Source of the DNA: Acidobacteriota bacterium
GTDB lineage: Bacteria; Acidobacteriota; Vicinamibacteria; Vicinamibacterales; UBA8438
NCBI GenBank assembly: GCA_015659035.1
Contig: DQNS01000001.1
Coordinates: 1-64,000 of the forward strand
Direction of reading: 5' to 3'
DNA length: 64,000 nucleotides
The translations under genes were made by a program, and so were the position numbers. The notes beneath the pieces are model-generated. The model saw only the letters and a program-made list of their open reading frames with translations. It was not told the DNA's origin and did not search any database. This document shows positions 42,956 through 52,281 of this stretch, one piece after another. Numbering within the stretch: the stretch's first letter is position 1; each line of letters starts with the position of its first letter.

Positions 42956-44988
42956 GGTCGCCCCTCGGCAGTCGTCTCTTTGGCTTCGTCGCGCTCGCTG
43001 ATCGGCGGGTTATCGACATGCTCGCCGAAGAACTCCGCGTAGCGCCGGAGACGATCCATCTGGTGCCGCGGCTCGCTGAAGCCGTGCCCCTCCCGTGGAT
43101 ATCGCACGAAGGTCACCGTTTTCCCCAGGTCCTTCAGCGCCTGGTAGAACTCGACCGACTGCTCCACGGGCACGCGGGTATCCTGGCTCCCGTGGAGGAT
43201 CAGCATGGGGCTGGTGACGTTGCCCACATAACGGATCGGCGAGTGCGCGAGATAGCGCTCCTCGTCGGTCCAGGGGCGCCCGAAGAACGACGCCAGATAG
43301 TCCTGGATGTCGTTGGTGCTGTACATGCTGTAGAGATTGGCCAGCCCGGCACCCGGTGAGATCGCCTTGAAGCGGTCGGTCTGCGTCGAGATCCAGAAGC
43401 TCATGTAGCCGCCATAGCTCCAACCGTAGCAGATCAGCCGGTCGGGATCGGCCCACCCCTCGGCGATGACGTGGTCCACCCCCGTCATCACGTCGTCGTA
43501 GTCGGTGATGCCCCAGTTCTCGATGTTGGCGTTGACGAAGTCCTGCCCATAGTTCGTGCTGCCACGAAAGTTCGGTTGGAGCACGACATACCCGTTCCCG
43601 GCGAAGAACTGCGCCTGCGCGTTGAACGCCTCGAGCGAGGCGCCGCTGGGGCCACCGTGCGGGTTGACGATGAACGGGTATCGCCGGCCCTCCTCGTATC
43701 CGACCGGCTTCGTCAGCACGCCCTCGACGGTCTGGCCGTCGCTGTTCTGCCACTGCACGGTCTCGACCGCACCGAGCTGCACCGCCTCGTCGCGCAACCA
43801 GGCGTTGGCGTCGGTCAGGCGCACCGGGTCGACCAGATCGCGACCCGCCGTGTAGACCTCGCCCGGCCACCCCGGGGTGGTGTGTACCCAGACCCACCGG
43901 GTGCCGTCCCTCGCGAGATCCCACCCGCCGGCGCGTCCGGTCGGTGTGGCGCCGACGGTCACGGCGCCGCTCTCGATGCTGACGGTGAACTGCCGGGTCG
44001 AGGTGCCCTGTCCGGTCGACCAAAAAATGCGGCGCCCGTCGGGGGACCAGATCGGCGTGGTGAACTGATTGTCGAACTCGTCGAGCAGCGTGCGCGGCAC
44101 GCCACCCTCGGGCGCGATCAGATACAGCTTCCGAAACATCGTGGTGCTCGCCTCGACCTCGTTGGCGGCGAACGCGATGGCACGGCCGTCCGGCGACCAG
44201 CGCGGGCTGACATCGGAGCCTCCGTTCTGGTGGAGCTCGCGTGTCTCGCCGCTCTCGACGTCCACGATCCAGATGTCGCTCTTCCAGCGGTCGTTGGCCG
44301 CCGGCGACGGCCGCCGCTCGAAGACGATCCGCCCCGAGTCAGGCGACCAGTCCGGGCTGCTCACCGTGAACGACCCCTCGGTCAGCCGCGTGGCGTCATC
44401 CGTCTGGAGGTCCTGGACCCAGAGGTGCGTGCCCCGGAACGTCTCGTCCACCACCAGGGCGTCGTCCCGCTCGGTCCGACGCCGCTCGTCCTCGTCGGTC
44501 TCGCCGTCACGCGCCAGGAACAGCAGCTTCGTGCCGTCAGGTGACAGGCGGAACGTCGTCACCGCCTCGTCGTGCTCCGTCAGGGGGTACGCCTCGCCCC
44601 CGTCGACCGGCAAGACGTAGACCTGGCTGGGCGCGTCGTCCCCATCCCCGCGCGCCGCGAGAAAGGCGACCAGCGCTCCGTCGGGCGACCAGGCCGGCGC
44701 CCGGCTGTCGCTGGTGGCGCGGGTCAACTGCCGGCGCGCGGTGCCGTCGACCCGTACGCGCCAGACCTGGGTTCGTGCCTCGAACTGGTCGTCCTCCATG
44801 TCACGCGTGCGTTGGGTGTAGAGCACCCACTCGCCATCGGGAGACAGCGTCGGGCTGCCGACCTGATTGAGACGCAGGGTGTCCTTCGCCGACAGCACCC
44901 TGGGGTCCTGCCCCGCCTGCGCCGGGCTCACGCACATCCAACACAGGACGAGACTGCCCAACGATCGTGTCACGCGCAGGTCTGGCAT
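42952..44988 (-). CDS. S9 family prolyl oligopeptidase-like peptidase, secreted
   Basis: This 678-aa enzyme has a signal peptide, an N-terminal TolB/DPP-like beta-propeller (repeats such as PTLSPDGEWVLYTQR, PAWSPDGALVAFLAA, PDWSPDSGRIVFERR and PRWSPDGRAIAFAAN) and a C-terminal alpha/beta-hydrolase peptidase domain. The nucleophile is in YGWSYGGYMSFW, Asp in LHGSQDTRVP and His in EGHGFSEP. It cleaves short peptides, often after proline (family knowledge; close relatives are dipeptidyl or acylaminoacyl peptidases). It is the first gene of the S9-deacetylase-GDPD unit. Confidence 0.95.
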   Translation of the reverse strand: MPDLRVTRSLGSLVLCWMCVSPAQAGQDPRVLSAKDTLRLNQVGSPTLSPDGEWVLYTQRTRDMEDDQFEARTQVWRVRVDGTARRQLTRATSDSRAPAWSPDGALVAFLAARGDGDDAPSQVYVLPVDGGEAYPLTEHDEAVTTFRLSPDGTKLLFLARDGETDEDERRRTERDDALVVDETFRGTHLWVQDLQTDDATRLTEGSFTVSSPDWSPDSGRIVFERRPSPAANDRWKSDIWIVDVESGETRELHQNGGSDVSPRWSPDGRAIAFAANEVEASTTMFRKLYLIAPEGGVPRTLLDEFDNQFTTPIWSPDGRRIFWSTGQGTSTRQFTVSIESGAVTVGATPTGRAGGWDLARDGTRWVWVHTTPGWPGEVYTAGRDLVDPVRLTDANAWLRDEAVQLGAVETVQWQNSDGQTVEGVLTKPVGYEEGRRYPFIVNPHGGPSGASLEAFNAQAQFFAGNGYVVLQPNFRGSTNYGQDFVNANIENWGITDYDDVMTGVDHVIAEGWADPDRLICYGWSYGGYMSFWISTQTDRFKAISPGAGLANLYSMYSTNDIQDYLASFFGRPWTDEERYLAHSPIRYVGNVTSPMLILHGSQDTRVPVEQSVEFYQALKDLGKTVTFVRYPREGHGFSEPRHQMDRLRRYAEFFGEHVDNPPISERDEAKETTAEGRP

Positions 44989-45071
44989 GGTCGTCGTTTT
45001 CTTCAGACTGCAGGCTGCAAGACGTACCGGACGCCTGCAGCTCGTAGGCTGCCAGTCTTCGGGCAGCCTAT

Positions 45072-45107
45072 CCCCTCACCCCGGCCCTCTCCCCGAGGGA
45101 GAAGGAG
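45072..45107. repeat. CCCTCACCCC-type palindromic repeat
   Basis: CCCCTCACCCCGGCCCTCTCCCCGAGGGAGAAGG is the longest copy of this family here. It sits in the 148-bp spacer between the esterase and S9 genes, beside a short heptad array at 45006 (GACTGCA GGCTGCA). Nothing else is seen in the spacer. Confidence 0.65.
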
Positions 45108-45136
45108 ACACCCGAGCGCTCTTCTCACCAACCGAC

Positions 45137-46006
45137 CTAGTTGGACGATCGGCGTCCGAGGTGCTCCACGAACCAGTCGACCATCGCAGCTGTCGCCAGC
45201 TGAGCGTCCTCGCCGCGGAAGCCGTGGTCGGCGCCCGGAATGATGATCACCTTCGACTCGACACCGTGTTCCTGGAACGCCGCGTAGATGTCGTGGCTGT
45301 TGCTCACGGGCACCAGGCCGTCGGCATCGCCGTGAATCAGCAACGTGGGTGGATCGTCGCTGGACACATGGACGATCGGCGACACGGCCGACGCCTCCGA
45401 GACGTCGAAGTTCAGCGCCGGGAAGCGTCTGTTCCCGCCGTTATCGGGGGAGGCTCCCCGGGCCAGTGGCCGCAGATCGACGGGCGGGAAATACGCCACG
45501 ACGGCGGCGACCCGGCTGCTCACCCGCAGCACGGGGTCCTCGGACGACGGGTCCCCGTTGTCGGACGCGTTGCCGAGGATCAACGAGAGGTGACCACCGG
45601 CGCTGCCACCCCAAACACCCAGCCGGTTCGCGTCCACACCCAGCCGCCGCGCGTTGAGCCGGATGTACCGGACGGCACGACGTACATCGGGCACGATCTC
45701 CGGAATCACAAACTTCGGGCTGCTGCCGTGCCGCACCGCGAACACGGTCAACCCGACGTCGAGCAGCGGCTGATAGCGCCGCTGCGAGACCTCGGCCGGA
45801 CGCCACTGCGAGCGCCAGCCGCCGCTCACCATGTTCAACACGGCGGCGCCGTTCGCGTTGGCGGGCGTGAACACGTCGAAGGTCAACGCCATGCCGTACT
45901 TGTGGCCATAGACCACATCCGGCGTGACCGTCACGTCCTGGGCCTGGACCGCCACCGGGACCAACAGCAGGCCGACCACTGCAACGAGTGCGATTATCCT
46001 GAACAC
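45137..46006 (-). CDS. alpha/beta hydrolase (esterase/carbohydrate esterase-like), secreted
   Basis: This 289-aa protein is a secreted alpha/beta hydrolase of the BD-FAE/hormone-sensitive lipase-like kind. A signal covers IIALVAVVGLLLVPVAVQAQ. The nucleophile serine lies in GVWGGSAGGHLSL, Asp in LIHGDADGLVPV and His in PGADHGFRGED; the oxyanion loop (NMVSGGWRSQWRP) takes the place of HGGG. The start is the GTG at 46006 behind AAGGAG; the nearby ATG is out of frame. It ends far from the MBL gene, which is upstream on the same strand (91 bp). Confidence 0.88.
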   Translation of the reverse strand: MFRIIALVAVVGLLLVPVAVQAQDVTVTPDVVYGHKYGMALTFDVFTPANANGAAVLNMVSGGWRSQWRPAEVSQRRYQPLLDVGLTVFAVRHGSSPKFVIPEIVPDVRRAVRYIRLNARRLGVDANRLGVWGGSAGGHLSLILGNASDNGDPSSEDPVLRVSSRVAAVVAYFPPVDLRPLARGASPDNGGNRRFPALNFDVSEASAVSPIVHVSSDDPPTLLIHGDADGLVPVSNSHDIYAAFQEHGVESKVIIIPGADHGFRGEDAQLATAAMVDWFVEHLGRRSSN

Positions 46007-46097
46007 ATGAAACTCCTTCTCGCTCTTCTGTCTGATGAACGGTCGGCGAAGTCCTCCCGGCTTCTCCTGACCCCTACCTTCTGCTTTCTGTGAGCCT

Positions 46098-47162
46098 TCA
46101 CCTCGGCATCTTGACCTGCAGCAGCTCGTACATCCTGAGTACCGCCCGCGGATCGACCATCGCCACACGCTGGCCGTAGTGCTCCGCGTGCGCGCTCAGG
46201 TCGACACGACCCGCCGCATCCTGGGCCGACACGCCCTCGGCGTGAAGCGACGTCACCTGCCGGTTCAGATCCCTGAGATACCCCTGGAGATGCTCGATCT
46301 GCTCGCGTTCACGGAACGGAAGCCCGTGCCCCGGGACCATGATGTCGAAATCGAGCGCCCTCAGACGATCGAGCGATGCCGGCCACTCCTCGACATAGCC
46401 GTCCCCCATGTAGGGCAGGCCGCCGGCGCCTGGCCGGCCGACGAAGAAGTCGCCGGTGAACACGATCCGCTCCTGGGGCAGGAACACCAGGGTATCGCCA
46501 CCGGTGTGCCCGCGTCCGGGAAAGTGGAGCTGCACTTCACGTCCGCCCTTCACCAGCGTCAACGTGTCGCTGTAGGTCACGTTGGGCGGTGTGGGTCGCG
46601 TTTCCTGGATCGCGGTCCAGTGGGCCTCCTGGATGCGCAGCTGCGTCTCCATGCGCTGCCGCTCGGCCACGTCCTCGGTCCGACTGAGGCGGGCCTGCAA
46701 TTGGTCGATCTGGGCCGGAATCCCCTCGGTAAACGACCGGTTGGTGCGCTGGGTGAGGACGTCAGTCTTCAGCATCGTGCGCACGAAGTCGTGCCCGATG
46801 ATCTCGACGTCGTCGCCGAAAATCTGGTTCCCGTGCGCGTGGTCGAAGTGGTAGTGCGTGTTGAACACATACTTGACCGGCTTGTCGGTCAGGGTCTTGA
46901 CGCCCTCCACCAACCCACGGGCCGCGGCCGGGCTGACCGACGAGTCGACCAGCATCACGTGGTCGTCGTTGATGATGACCAGGTTGTTGCTCATGACGGT
47001 CATCGACCCGGTGCCGATCGCGAAGTAGACACCGTCGGCGATCTCCTCAAAGCGGTGGCTGGGACTGCCGTCCGGGCTCTGGAGAACGGCACCGCGTGTT
47101 TGCCACTGGACGGAGAAGACGCCGAGCGCGCCGATTGCCACGGTCATCAGAAATCGCTTCAT
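46098..47162 (-). CDS. secreted MBL-fold metallohydrolase
   Basis: This 354-aa protein has a signal (MTVAIGALGVFSVQ) and a metallo-beta-lactamase fold. The zinc motif is FNTHYHFDHAHGN (HxHxDH), with a further His in PGRGHTGGDT, Asp in FTGDFFVG and His in MVPGHGLPF. A helical insert (residues roughly 125-170, IDQLQARLSRTEDVAERQRMETQ) separates two halves, as in MBL proteins linked to PQQ and SoxH-type chemistry. Substrate unknown. It lies 21 bp after a small secreted protein gene. Confidence 0.92.
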   Translation of the reverse strand: MKRFLMTVAIGALGVFSVQWQTRGAVLQSPDGSPSHRFEEIADGVYFAIGTGSMTVMSNNLVIINDDHVMLVDSSVSPAAARGLVEGVKTLTDKPVKYVFNTHYHFDHAHGNQIFGDDVEIIGHDFVRTMLKTDVLTQRTNRSFTEGIPAQIDQLQARLSRTEDVAERQRMETQLRIQEAHWTAIQETRPTPPNVTYSDTLTLVKGGREVQLHFPGRGHTGGDTLVFLPQERIVFTGDFFVGRPGAGGLPYMGDGYVEEWPASLDRLRALDFDIMVPGHGLPFREREQIEHLQGYLRDLNRQVTSLHAEGVSAQDAAGRVDLSAHAEHYGQRVAMVDPRAVLRMYELLQVKMPR

Positions 47163-47183
47163 GACTGCATGAGCTCCTTGCTG

Positions 47184-47945
47184 CTAGAAAGGGGAGTCGG
47201 GGCCCGGCCCCCACGTGCGGGATGACGCCACGCGACCCGTTGGCACTGGGTGGTGATGCTCCACGTACAGATAGCCGGTGTAGACACCGGTGCGGTCGGT
47301 GCGCTGCTGGTGGTCACGGATGTGAATGGTGAGCGTGCGCGACACCTTGGCCTCATAGCAGTTACCACGACCGGCCGTGCCGAGATGCAGATACGCCATC
47401 CGCTGCTCCGGCGCATGCCGATACCGTGGCCGGTCGTCGGACCCGACATCCGAATAGGCCCCGCCACGCATGTTGTCGAGCGGTGTCGGCCGATGGCCGA
47501 CCACCCGCCGGTCCCTCCGATCGCCGGACTCGAGTAGCCGAGCGGTGATCGCGTCCCGCAGACGCGACACGTCGAGGCACCTGACAAGTAGACACTCCGG
47601 ATGCTCATCCCGGTGGTCCACCAGGTGCGAGTGCGGCTCCCCGAGCTGACGCTGCAGCTCGAGCACCTCCGGAAGCGGCGTGCCGAAGTAGACCATCCCC
47701 TCCGCGCGCTGGATGGCGTAGCAATCGTTCGGATGCAGGTCCACCACCTCGACCCCACTATGCTGCGCGGGCAGCACCCAGTGATAGGTTTCGGGGTCGG
47801 GACGCCGCGGTCGCTGACCCGACTCGGCCGCGCGACCCTCCACTGACGGCGTCACCAGCAGCGACAGCGCGAGACACACGCCGAGCAACCCATCGACCGC
47901 CGGCAACCGGACGCGCCGCGCGGCCGCACGGTATAGCCTGGTCAC
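47184..47945 (-). CDS. secreted His/Cys-containing protein, unknown function
   Basis: I do not recognise this 253-aa protein. It has a signal (GLLGVCLALSLLVTPSVEGRAAE) and many histidines and charged residues: VVDLHPNDCYAIQRAEGMVYFG, GEPHSHLVDHRDEHPECLLVRCLDV, YEAKVSRTLTIHIRDH and YLYVEHHHPVPTGRV. The paired Cys and His clusters could bind metal. Other frames in this stretch are arginine-rich and look like shadows. It is 21 bp upstream of the MBL gene on the same strand, so the two are probably one transcript. Confidence 0.68.
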   Translation of the reverse strand: MTRLYRAAARRVRLPAVDGLLGVCLALSLLVTPSVEGRAAESGQRPRRPDPETYHWVLPAQHSGVEVVDLHPNDCYAIQRAEGMVYFGTPLPEVLELQRQLGEPHSHLVDHRDEHPECLLVRCLDVSRLRDAITARLLESGDRRDRRVVGHRPTPLDNMRGGAYSDVGSDDRPRYRHAPEQRMAYLHLGTAGRGNCYEAKVSRTLTIHIRDHQQRTDRTGVYTGYLYVEHHHPVPTGRVASSRTWGPGPDSPF

Positions 47946-48058
47946 ATCGCGGTCATTCTATCTCGTCGTGGACCGCGCGGGGTGAGTCAAACGGCATGGA
48001 CACGCTATCATATGGCCTCGACAGTGGGACATGAGCGGTAGCCCTCTCGAGGAGCGCA

Positions 48059-50107
48059 ATGATGAGCCGACGAACGTCTCGGGTGCTCGCCCTGTGGAGC
48101 GTCGTCGTCCTCGTGTCGTCCGGCGCGGACGCCCAGCAGGGCGCCCCAGCCAGTGGTGAGTGGCCCACCTACGGCGGAGACCTCGGCGGCACGAAGTACT
48201 CGCCCTTGGACCAGATCGACGCCGCGAACTTCAGCGACCTCGAGATCTCCTGGCGCTGGCAGTCGTCCGACGCGTTCATGAGCAAGACGACGCCCTCGGG
48301 AGGTGAATGGTGGGCCACCTCAGACGTCATCTTCGAGGCGCTGAACGAAGAGGACCCGGACCGCTGGCGAGACGGCCAACCGCCCTACACCAACAACCTC
48401 AAGGCGACCCCGCTGATGGTCGGTGGGCGGCTGTTCATCAACATGCCGACCTCGTCCGGCGCCGCGGTCGACGCCCGCACCGGCGACACGCTCTGGGTCT
48501 ACAACCCGAAGACCTACGAGGCCGGCACCACCACCATGACCGCCCGCTGGAACCAGCGTGGCGTCGCATACTGGAGCGACGGCGAGGCGGAGCGGGTCTT
48601 CTGGGGCACCAGCAACGGCTATCTGATCTGCGTCGAGGCCGCCAGCGGTCGTCCCTGCGCCGATTTCGGCGAGAACGGCCGCGTCGACCTGATGCGAGAC
48701 ATCCCACGCGCCGACCGGGACGAGCGCGACTGGTTGAATGCGTTGCTCTACTCGGTACAGTCGCCGCCGATCGTGGTTGGCGACACCGTGATCACCCCGG
48801 CGTCGATCTCGTCGTACAACATTACACGCGAGGCGCCGCCGGGCTGGATGCGAGGATTCGACCCGCGGACGGGCCGCACCAAGTGGACGTTCCATACGAT
48901 TCCGCAGGGCGACGAGTTCGGCAACGACACCTGGGGTGGCGATTCCTGGCGCGTCACCGGCAAGGTCGGGGTCTGGTCGATGATGAGCGCCGACGCGGAG
49001 CTCGGTCTCCTCTATCTCCCCACCAACACGGCGGCCCCCGACTACTACGGCGGGCATCGACCCGGCGCGAACCTGTTCGCCGAGAGCGTGGTCGCGCTGG
49101 ATCTCGAGACCGGCGAGCGGGTCTGGCACTTCCAGGCGGTGCACCACGGGCTGTGGGACTACGACTTCCCGGCGGCGCCGAACCTGGTGGACATCGAGGT
49201 GAACGGACGGCCGGTCAAGGCGCTGGCGCAGGTGAGCAAGCAGGGTTTTCTGTATATGTTCGACCGGGTCACCGGCGAGCCGATCTGGCCGATCGAGGAA
49301 CGTCCGGTCCCGACGGACACCGACATCGCGGGCGAGCTGCCGTGGCCGACCCAGCCGTTCCCGACGCGGCCGGCGCCGTTCGAGTATCAGGGCGCCACGA
49401 TCGACGACCTGGTCGACTTCACCCCCGAGATCCGGCAGTTGGCGATCGAGGCGGTCGACGGGTTCCGGCTCGGCCCACTGTTCACGCCGCAGAGCCTGAC
49501 AGGCACGATTCAGCGACCAAGCACCGGCGGCGGCGCCAACTGGTCGGGCGCCGGGGTAGACCCCGAGACCGGGCTGCTGTATGTGCCGTCGGTCAACGCG
49601 TACTCGGTCCGCAACTACCGTGACCCGGAACCGGGCGAAGGGGCCACCCTGAACATCATCGAGAGACGCGGGGCGGGCACTCGGGGGCCGACCATGCCGC
49701 GGGGGCTCCCGCTGTTCAAACCGCCGTACTCGCGCATGACCGCCATCGATCTCGGTACGGGCGACCACACCTGGATGAAACCAATGGGAGACGGCGAACG
49801 GGTCCGCAATCATCCGCTGCTCCGCGATCTGGACCTGCCGCCGCTGGGAGGTGACAGCAGCCGGGCCGGGCCGCTGGTGACCAAGACGCTCCTCATCTAT
49901 GCGCTGACCTCCGGGGGACTGAGTGGGGGGCCCCGGCTGGTGGCGATGGACAAGGGCACCGGTGAGGAACTGGCGTCGGTCGATCTGCCGCGTGGGGCGA
50001 TCGGCACCCCGATGACCTATCTGCTCGACGGCCGGCAATACATCGCCCTCACCGTCGGCGGCTCGCCGGTCCCGGAGCTGATCGCGCTGGCGCTGCCGGA
50101 ACGGTAA
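48059..50107 (+). CDS. PQQ-dependent dehydrogenase (quinoprotein), paralogue 2
   Basis: This 682-aa secreted quinoprotein is built like the 9114-11096 gene. It has a signal ending near SSGADAQQ, WPTYGGDLGGTKYSPLDQI, the family insertion with [80 protein letters not shown] and the closing GTPMTYLLDGRQYIALTVGG. No haem domain is present. A GAGGAG site precedes two in-frame ATGs (48059, 48062). Substrate likely a sugar or alcohol, but its partner is unknown; it stands alone on the plus strand, divergent from the minus-strand gene at 47184. Confidence 0.93.
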   Translation: MMSRRTSRVLALWSVVVLVSSGADAQQGAPASGEWPTYGGDLGGTKYSPLDQIDAANFSDLEISWRWQSSDAFMSKTTPSGGEWWATSDVIFEALNEEDPDRWRDGQPPYTNNLKATPLMVGGRLFINMPTSSGAAVDARTGDTLWVYNPKTYEAGTTTMTARWNQRGVAYWSDGEAERVFWGTSNGYLICVEAASGRPCADFGENGRVDLMRDIPRADRDERDWLNALLYSVQSPPIVVGDTVITPASISSYNITREAPPGWMRGFDPRTGRTKWTFHTIPQGDEFGNDTWGGDSWRVTGKVGVWSMMSADAELGLLYLPTNTAAPDYYGGHRPGANLFAESVVALDLETGERVWHFQAVHHGLWDYDFPAAPNLVDIEVNGRPVKALAQVSKQGFLYMFDRVTGEPIWPIEERPVPTDTDIAGELPWPTQPFPTRPAPFEYQGATIDDLVDFTPEIRQLAIEAVDGFRLGPLFTPQSLTGTIQRPSTGGGANWSGAGVDPETGLLYVPSVNAYSVRNYRDPEPGEGATLNIIERRGAGTRGPTMPRGLPLFKPPYSRMTAIDLGTGDHTWMKPMGDGERVRNHPLLRDLDLPPLGGDSSRAGPLVTKTLLIYALTSGGLSGGPRLVAMDKGTGEELASVDLPRGAIGTPMTYLLDGRQYIALTVGGSPVPELIALALPER

Positions 50108-50116
50108 AGGCTCATC

Positions 50117-50215
50117 GGCTGTGGGCTGTGGGCTTTGGCCACCCTTCCGGCTACCGGGCGTGGCCCGCTTTGTCTTGGTGCGTCAGTGAGCGCCCAAAGC
50201 CTATAGCCTGTAGCC
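50117..50215. repeat. inverted pair of heptanucleotide arrays
   Basis: GGCTGTG GGCTGTG GGCTTTGGC (from 50117) faces CAAAGCC TATAGCC TGTAGCC (to 50215) across about 55 bp. The arms pair imperfectly, giving a MITE-like or terminator-like structure between the PQQ dehydrogenase and nucleoside hydrolase genes. Confidence 0.65.
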
Positions 50216-50231
50216 GGAGGGTCGATCTGTC

Positions 50232-51197
50232 GTGCGTATCATCTTCGACACCGACTCGGCGGTCTTCAACGACGACGCGGCGGCGCTGGCGATGCTGCTG
50301 CAGCGGCGTGACCTGGTCGAGATCCTGGGGGTCACCGTGGTCGCCGGGAACCACACCGTGCCCCAGGGCGCCGAGCACATGCTGCATCTGCTCGAGCTGA
50401 CCGGCGCAGACGCCGTCCCGCTCTACCTCGGCGCCGACGCGCCGCTCGTCAACACACCCGCGCGCGCCGCCCGACAGGAAGCGCAGTGGGGCCCGATTAC
50501 GTTCAAGGGCGCGTTCGATGCCGGGCCCGAGGTACTGCCGCCGCACGGAGGACGCATCGCCGCGACTCGCCCCCGGGAGACCACTGCGGTGTCCTTCATC
50601 ATCGAGACCATCGAAAAGTACCCGGACGAGGTCACGCTCGTGGCGGTCGGTCCGATGACCAACCTGGCGACGGCGTTCCGCCGCCGGCCGGATCTGGCAG
50701 GGCGTGTCAAGAGCCTGGTCTTCATGGGCGGTAACGCCCGCGTGCGCGGGAACGTCACCCCGGCCGCCGAGTTCAACATCTGGTTCGACCCCGAGGCGGC
50801 CGCCGCAGTGCTGACCGCACCGATTCCGCGCATCGTGATGTTCGGGCTCGACATCACCAACCACGCGCCGATTCGCAAGACGCAGTTCGACGCGATCGTC
50901 GCCATCGACACCCCGCTGACCCGCCTCATGCGACACGACATGGGACCGCGGTTCGAGCGCGACCCGGATGCCACCTACTACGTGTGGGACTGCATCACCG
51001 CGGCCTGGCTGATCGACCCGTCGGTCGTGACGGTATCGGAACGGCTGCCGATCGAGGTCGACACCACGTTCGGCCCGTCCTACGGCGGCACCCGGGTGAG
51101 CGAGGAGCCCCAGGCCGAAGACCGGCTCGTCGAAGTGATGCTCGATCTGGATATCGAGAAGTTCTACGGCATGTACGAAGATCTGCTCACCCGGTAG
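50232..51197 (+). CDS. nucleoside hydrolase (IU-NH family)
   Basis: This 321-aa enzyme hydrolyses the N-glycosidic bond of ribonucleosides in a calcium-dependent reaction. The start IIFDTDSAVFNDDAAALAML gives the calcium Asp cluster, with two more residues between DTD and DDA than in the textbook DTDPGxDD form. VTVVAGNHT, LVAVGPMTNLATAF, LVFMGGNARVRGNVTPAAEFNIWFDPEAA and the FGLDIT region fit the family. The start is a GTG with GGAGG at a rather long 13-nt distance, so the exact start is a little uncertain. It is convergent with the BKACE gene, 9 bp away. Confidence 0.92.
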   Translation: MRIIFDTDSAVFNDDAAALAMLLQRRDLVEILGVTVVAGNHTVPQGAEHMLHLLELTGADAVPLYLGADAPLVNTPARAARQEAQWGPITFKGAFDAGPEVLPPHGGRIAATRPRETTAVSFIIETIEKYPDEVTLVAVGPMTNLATAFRRRPDLAGRVKSLVFMGGNARVRGNVTPAAEFNIWFDPEAAAAVLTAPIPRIVMFGLDITNHAPIRKTQFDAIVAIDTPLTRLMRHDMGPRFERDPDATYYVWDCITAAWLIDPSVVTVSERLPIEVDTTFGPSYGGTRVSEEPQAEDRLVEVMLDLDIEKFYGMYEDLLTR

Positions 51198-51206
51198 CAC
51201 GGTCCT

Positions 51207-52091
51207 TCAGGGTCGCCCCCTGAGACCCAGAATCTCTCGCGCCTGTGCCGAGGTCGCCACCGTCGCCCCGGTCACCTCCAGGACCCGGACCGCCTTCTCG
51301 ACCAGCGCGGCGTTGCTCGGGGCAAGCACCCCCTTTTCGAGATACAGATTGTCCTCGAGCCCCACCCGGCAATGCCCGCCGAGCATCGCGGCCAGCGCCA
51401 CGAACGGAAACTCGGCGCGGCCGATGCCGAAACCGGCCCAGTTGGCGCCGGGCGGCAGCAGGTTGCGCATGAAGACCATCGCCTCGGGTGTCGACGGCGC
51501 GCCCCAGGGGACACCCAGCACGATCTGGAAGAGCTGCGGCGCGTCGAAGGCGCCGTCGGCGACCATCTTCGCGGCCAGCTGGATGTGCCCCGCCTCAAAC
51601 ACCTCGAGCTCCGGTTTTACCCCGGCCTCCCGGATGTGGGCGGCCATCTTCGACAGGTGCGCCGGGATGTTGGCGAACACGTGTGGCCCGAAGTTCATGC
51701 TGCCCATGTCGAGCGAGCAGATCTCCGGCCGCAGCGCCAGGATGTGCTCGACCCGCCGTTCCGGGGTCGTGATCGTCGACCCGGGTCCGGCGGTCTTCGG
51801 GTCCGGATCGCCCGGCACGAACCTGGCGCCTGGACCGGTCGTCAGGTTGAGCACCACATCGATGCCGCTGTCCCGGACCCGCTCGACCACCTCGCGGTAG
51901 CAGCCCACGTTCATCGACCCGAGCCTGGTCTCCGGGTCTCGGACATGGATGTGGATGATCGCCGCGCCGGCACGTGCGGCCTCGATGCCGGAGGTGGCGA
52001 TCTCTTCGGGTGTCACCGGGACGGCCGGGTTCTTCCCCGCGGTGTCGGCGGAGCCGGTCAGGGCGCAGGTAATGATGGTGGGGGTGGGCAT
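51207..52091 (-). CDS. BKACE family (DUF849) beta-keto acid cleavage enzyme
   Basis: This 294-aa TIM-barrel enzyme condenses a beta-keto acid with acetyl-CoA and releases acetoacetate and a new acyl-CoA. Zinc ligands are visible in AAIIHIHVRDPET (HxH) and the later GGHCRVGLEDN; TPEEIATSGIEAARAGA, EICSLDMGSMNFG, ELEVFEAGHIQLA and LVGVPWGAPST-like segments complete the family pattern. The best known member is 3-keto-5-aminohexanoate cleavage enzyme of lysine fermentation, but family substrates vary widely, so no specific name is given. It is divergent from the thioredoxin-fused gene of the selenoprotein locus. Confidence 0.93.
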   Translation of the reverse strand: MPTPTIITCALTGSADTAGKNPAVPVTPEEIATSGIEAARAGAAIIHIHVRDPETRLGSMNVGCYREVVERVRDSGIDVVLNLTTGPGARFVPGDPDPKTAGPGSTITTPERRVEHILALRPEICSLDMGSMNFGPHVFANIPAHLSKMAAHIREAGVKPELEVFEAGHIQLAAKMVADGAFDAPQLFQIVLGVPWGAPSTPEAMVFMRNLLPPGANWAGFGIGRAEFPFVALAAMLGGHCRVGLEDNLYLEKGVLAPSNAALVEKAVRVLEVTGATVATSAQAREILGLRGRP

Positions 52092-52281
52092 GGAAAGGAT
52101 CTTATACAGCCGCGAAGAAGTCAGAAGTCAGAAAACAACTCGAGGGCTTCACGGTCAGCTTCAGAAACTTGCTGTAGGCTATGTGGTCCCGGGTAACTGG
52201 CTTGCGATCGTGACAGATCACCGACTGTGTCCACCGAGACGGTGACCCACAGCCCTCTGCCTTCTAAGAGCATCCGAGATC
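52092..52281. other. 190-bp spacer with heptad-like sequence
   Basis: This divergent promoter region contains GAAGTCA GAAGTCA GAAA at 52117-52133 and further 7-bp-periodic sequence (GGCTTCA...GCTTCAG...CTGTAGG) to about 52180, ending in GCCCTCT GCCTTCT at 52252-52266. I see no gene in it. Confidence 0.55.

Noticed and set aside
47159-47758. 199-aa minus-strand ORF in another frame of 47184-47945
   Set aside because: It is rich in Arg, Ser and Trp without a signal peptide. The 253-aa frame has a signal and balanced composition.
48320-50038. 572-aa minus-strand ORF opposite the second PQQ dehydrogenase
   Set aside because: Antisense shadow with no recognisable domain.
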